Part shown: one piece after another, positions 61,759 to 64,000 of the stretch | Layout: each line of letters opens with the position of its first letter | How positions within the stretch are numbered: the stretch's first letter is position 1 | NCBI GenBank assembly: GCA_044230315.1 | Contig: JBGARJ010000005.1 | Location: 62,001 to 126,000, forward strand | DNA: 64,000 nt | Direction: 5' to 3' | Source: M3007 sp044230315 | GTDB lineage: Bacteria > Bacteroidota > Bacteroidia > Chitinophagales > Saprospiraceae | Notes under the pieces: model-generated | The model's database searches: none | Told to the model about the DNA's origin: nothing | The model's input: the letters and a program-made list of their open reading frames with translations, nothing else | Program-made: the position numbers and the translations under genes

Positions 61759-63816
61759 TTAAAATTGCATCCGGGCCTGCAATTTCCACTTTGTCGTGCG
61801 GCCAGTGACGCCTGCATCAGTAACTGCCAGGCGTTGGATGGTTTGTTCCAAGCGGGTCTCCAACCGCAGCCACGCGTTTACCCGCCAGGTCAGATTAAAA
61901 AAATACCGGGACCCGCGGCCGGCAAATGCGGGAATGGAAAGCGCCGAAAAGAGGTCCTGCTCAAAAGCGTATACCCTGGAATCGTAATCCTGCGTATCAA
62001 AAATTACATACCGCACCGTGCCATAAAACGCCGCTCCCGGCGGGTGGAGCACTGCCTCCTGATAGGCTAAAAAACCTTTCGAAGTTCCCTGATCCTCAAT
62101 CTGGTACCACGACCACTCCATCCGGCTTCGCAGTTCAAGCGCCGCACTGACCCGGTAACTCGCGTGCACCCGCAGACGATTGCGTTGATGGTCTGTCAGC
62201 CCCGACAGGCCATCGTGCTCTTTGGTTTCTATCTGCCATAGCGCATAAAGGGAATAGCCGCGTTTGGGCGTCCAGAGGATGCGCCCCAGGTATTCACTGC
62301 CCGATGACGGCGCACCCACGCCAAACCGCATCCACGGATGATGCCAAACGTCGGCGTAAGTGTTGAATTGCCATTTGCGGCCCAGGCGCACATCGGTACC
62401 GAGGTAGAGCCCTTGCTCGTTGGCAGCGCCGGAAGTTTCGGCAAACGGCGCCGCATACACCGATTGGTAGTCGCGGGCAAAAGCGCGGTGCAGGAGGGCA
62501 AGCGTAACGCGCCGGTCGGCAGCAAACAACAGTCCGTTTAACCCGGCCATACCTCCGTTATCGCTGCGCGCAATTTCACCGAATGCATACCAATTGCGCC
62601 GGCTCCAGGCATAATCGACGCTTCCCCCCGTGAGTTGCCTGCCGGTAAACCCGAAGCGACGATACGGCGCGGCCGATGGCTGCCAGGGCTTGTCGTACTG
62701 CACATGCAAGCCGTTGAGGGAAATTTGCCCCGTTTTCCAACTCCGGGTAACCGAAAATCCACCCACCCATTCCCGGATGGCTCTTTCATCATCAATTTCT
62801 GCTGGCGTGCGGTGCAAACCGGAACTTTGCAGCGAGGTAAAAATTTGGTCGGCGAAATCCTGATCGGTAGTGTCGGAGGGGAACGCCACGTTAGCATCCC
62901 GGCGACGGGAAGCGCCGAGGATCGTAATTTCCCAGTTTTTGCCCAGGCCGATCGCTGCCGCGGCGCCGCGCAGAAAAAAGGTTTCGCCGAAGCCAGAATA
63001 TAGATTGAGTTTGCGCCCTGACCGGGCAATCGACGTAGTTTCGGCCGATTTGCCAGGCGAGAAGCCGGTTTGCAGCAACAGCCCTTGCCCAAACCTGGCT
63101 GAAAAGTCGCCTAAAGCGAAGGTTCGCACTGTTTTGCCGGGGTTCTTCACGAAGAAATGCGCACTATAGAAATCAAAACCGCTGCTGTTGCTGGCATGAA
63201 AAAATGGTTCCCCCGGGTCGTTTTCTGCAGTGAACCCAAAACGCATCCGGTTATCGTATTTGTGCCGGTATCGCAATACCCAGGCATTATGCTTTACTTC
63301 GGCGCTGCGGGGATAAGTGGTTGGCTGTTGGCGTCCCCAGCGAATCAGGCATTCATTTTCGCCGTGAAAAAAACCGGTTACCAACGGTTGGTTTCGCGTA
63401 TCAATGCCGTTGGCAATTCGGACGAAGGGCAATACCCGGCGAATATCGGCCAGTTCCCAATCTGGAATTGCCTGCAATTCATACACGTTAAGCAAAGGGC
63501 CGAACTGTTGTCGATAAGATAAAAATTGTTCAACCTGTATCGCATTGAGTAAACGCATCCCATCCAGATCTTCCCGGGTAGCCGTATTCAGATCGAGGGG
63601 ATCTTGGCGCAAGGATTCCAGGGTTTCCAGCAGCGCCTGGGCGTCCGATTCATCCGGTTGCTCGGTGTCACGGAAGTAATTTTCCAACAACTCTCCGGTA
63701 GTTGGGTCTTCCACCTGGCATGCGATGCGTGCCGGGGAGAAAACAAGGCAGACAATCATCCAGGCCAGCATTAGAAAAAACTGCGGATGTGTACCAATCG
63801 GCAACGACTTTTGCAT
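61759..63816 (-). CDS. helix-hairpin-helix and beta-barrel envelope protein
   Basis: 685 residues from ATG 63816; an in-frame extension to 63852 adds a hydrophilic stretch before the signal peptide. The signal MLAWMIVCLVFSPARIAC precedes a helix-hairpin-helix unit (about 75-140, PLDLNTATREDLDGMRLLNA), like that of ComEA. From about residue 165 to the end the protein is a series of amphipathic strands ending WKLQARMQF, typical of an outer-membrane barrel. The combination is seen in Bacteroidota, and its function is unknown. DNA uptake is only a possibility suggested by the HhH unit. Confidence 0.8.
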   Translation of the reverse strand: MQKSLPIGTHPQFFLMLAWMIVCLVFSPARIACQVEDPTTGELLENYFRDTEQPDESDAQALLETLESLRQDPLDLNTATREDLDGMRLLNAIQVEQFLSYRQQFGPLLNVYELQAIPDWELADIRRVLPFVRIANGIDTRNQPLVTGFFHGENECLIRWGRQQPTTYPRSAEVKHNAWVLRYRHKYDNRMRFGFTAENDPGEPFFHASNSSGFDFYSAHFFVKNPGKTVRTFALGDFSARFGQGLLLQTGFSPGKSAETTSIARSGRKLNLYSGFGETFFLRGAAAAIGLGKNWEITILGASRRRDANVAFPSDTTDQDFADQIFTSLQSSGLHRTPAEIDDERAIREWVGGFSVTRSWKTGQISLNGLHVQYDKPWQPSAAPYRRFGFTGRQLTGGSVDYAWSRRNWYAFGEIARSDNGGMAGLNGLLFAADRRVTLALLHRAFARDYQSVYAAPFAETSGAANEQGLYLGTDVRLGRKWQFNTYADVWHHPWMRFGVGAPSSGSEYLGRILWTPKRGYSLYALWQIETKEHDGLSGLTDHQRNRLRVHASYRVSAALELRSRMEWSWYQIEDQGTSKGFLAYQEAVLHPPGAAFYGTVRYVIFDTQDYDSRVYAFEQDLFSALSIPAFAGRGSRYFFNLTWRVNAWLRLETRLEQTIQRLAVTDAGVTGRTTKWKLQARMQF

Positions 63817-63982
63817 TTGATTTTGCACGTATTGTGTCTTGAAGCAAGGCACAATGTAGCACAGAAAAATCCGTTAGCTTGCAAAAAGCCGCAATTTCTA
63901 TCTTGGCTGGGTGCTGGACTGGCCGATGGAATTTTAAATCAAAATTTATAAATCAGTCGTGCCACGCATCGAGGCTATCTGC

Positions 63983-63990
63983 TACTTTTG
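63983..63990 (+). promoter_or_regulatory. TAnnTTTG promoter element at the window edge
   Basis: TACTTTTG is a full -7 match near the right end. It probably serves a plus-strand gene beyond the window. The rest of 63817-64000 shows no coding or structured element that I can support. Confidence 0.4.
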
Positions 63991-64000
63991 CACGGCAATT

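Noticed and set aside
1..64000. tRNA/rRNA genes, insertion sequences, phage or defence islands
   Set aside because: I scanned the intergenic gaps and gene products and saw no cloverleaf-like tRNA, ribosomal RNA segment, transposase, integrase or restriction, toxin-antitoxin or CBASS-like genes. A covariance-model search would be needed to exclude small RNAs.

Overview
The window looks like chromosomal core sequence from a Bacteroidota bacterium, most likely of the Saprospiraceae/Lewinellaceae type. Four kinds of evidence support this. First, there are type IX secretion (T9SS) C-terminal sorting domains of both classes: a type A tail (YPNP...) on three secreted proteins, and a gliding-motility-associated tail on two very repetitive proteins. 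Second, many genes are preceded by the Bacteroidota -7 promoter motif TAnnTTTG rather than a Shine-Dalgarno sequence. Third, there are lineage-typical genes: a DUF5686 outer-membrane protein, bshB1 (bacillithiol), and mqnE/mqnA (futalosine menaquinone pathway). Fourth, the 2,003-residue surface protein carries a module ending in DPCLS...GTPV, which I associate with Saprospiraceae giant proteins. Coding density is high. I found no rRNA, tRNA, insertion sequence, phage or CRISPR.

Layout. 1-9.8 kb: a GT-C membrane glycosyltransferase, adenosine-deaminase family protein, DUF5686 protein, tilS, an LtaS-like membrane sulfatase, a VOC protein and a small beta-barrel protein. 10.1-16.8 kb: two esterases, a flavin oxidoreductase coupled to a proline-rich-linker protein, tdk, a methyltransferase and purH. 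16.8-19.1 kb: a three-gene redox/copper cluster (MbnP-like lipoprotein, di-haem MbnH/MauG-like peroxidase, mono-haem cytochrome). 19.2-30.6 kb: nth, a coiled-coil membrane protein, bshB1, a T9SS propeller-like protein, a GH2 glycosidase, a minus-strand run (sugar nucleotidyltransferase, TPR protein, THUMP methyltransferase, small exported protein), dut and an AI-2E family permease. 30.6-38.1 kb: a frameshifted T9SS adhesin, dusB, cca, plsC and a CBS-domain cysteine/cystathionine synthase.

38.1-46.5 kb: a long snap-back repeat, a degenerate amidohydrolase, a TMTC-like membrane/TPR protein, mtgA, a T9SS-secreted vanadium haloperoxidase, a RibD/DHFR-like reductase and a lipoprotein. 46.5-56.7 kb: an SRPBCC protein, the giant repeat adhesin, a YggS-type PLP protein, a T9SS-secreted phospholipase-D-fold protein and a TrmN6-like methyltransferase. 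56.8-64 kb: a small HTH protein, a glycosyltransferase, mqnE-mqnA, msrA, an Nfu protein and a HhH/outer-membrane protein.

Most genes are housekeeping. The most notable items are: the MbnP/MbnH-like pair with its extra cytochrome; the haloperoxidase and PLD proteins attached to secretion tails; the amidohydrolase that has lost nearly all its metal ligands; the snap-back repeat between two convergent genes; and the A-B-C super-repeat of the giant adhesin. I did not find convincing evidence of a wholly new multi-gene system.
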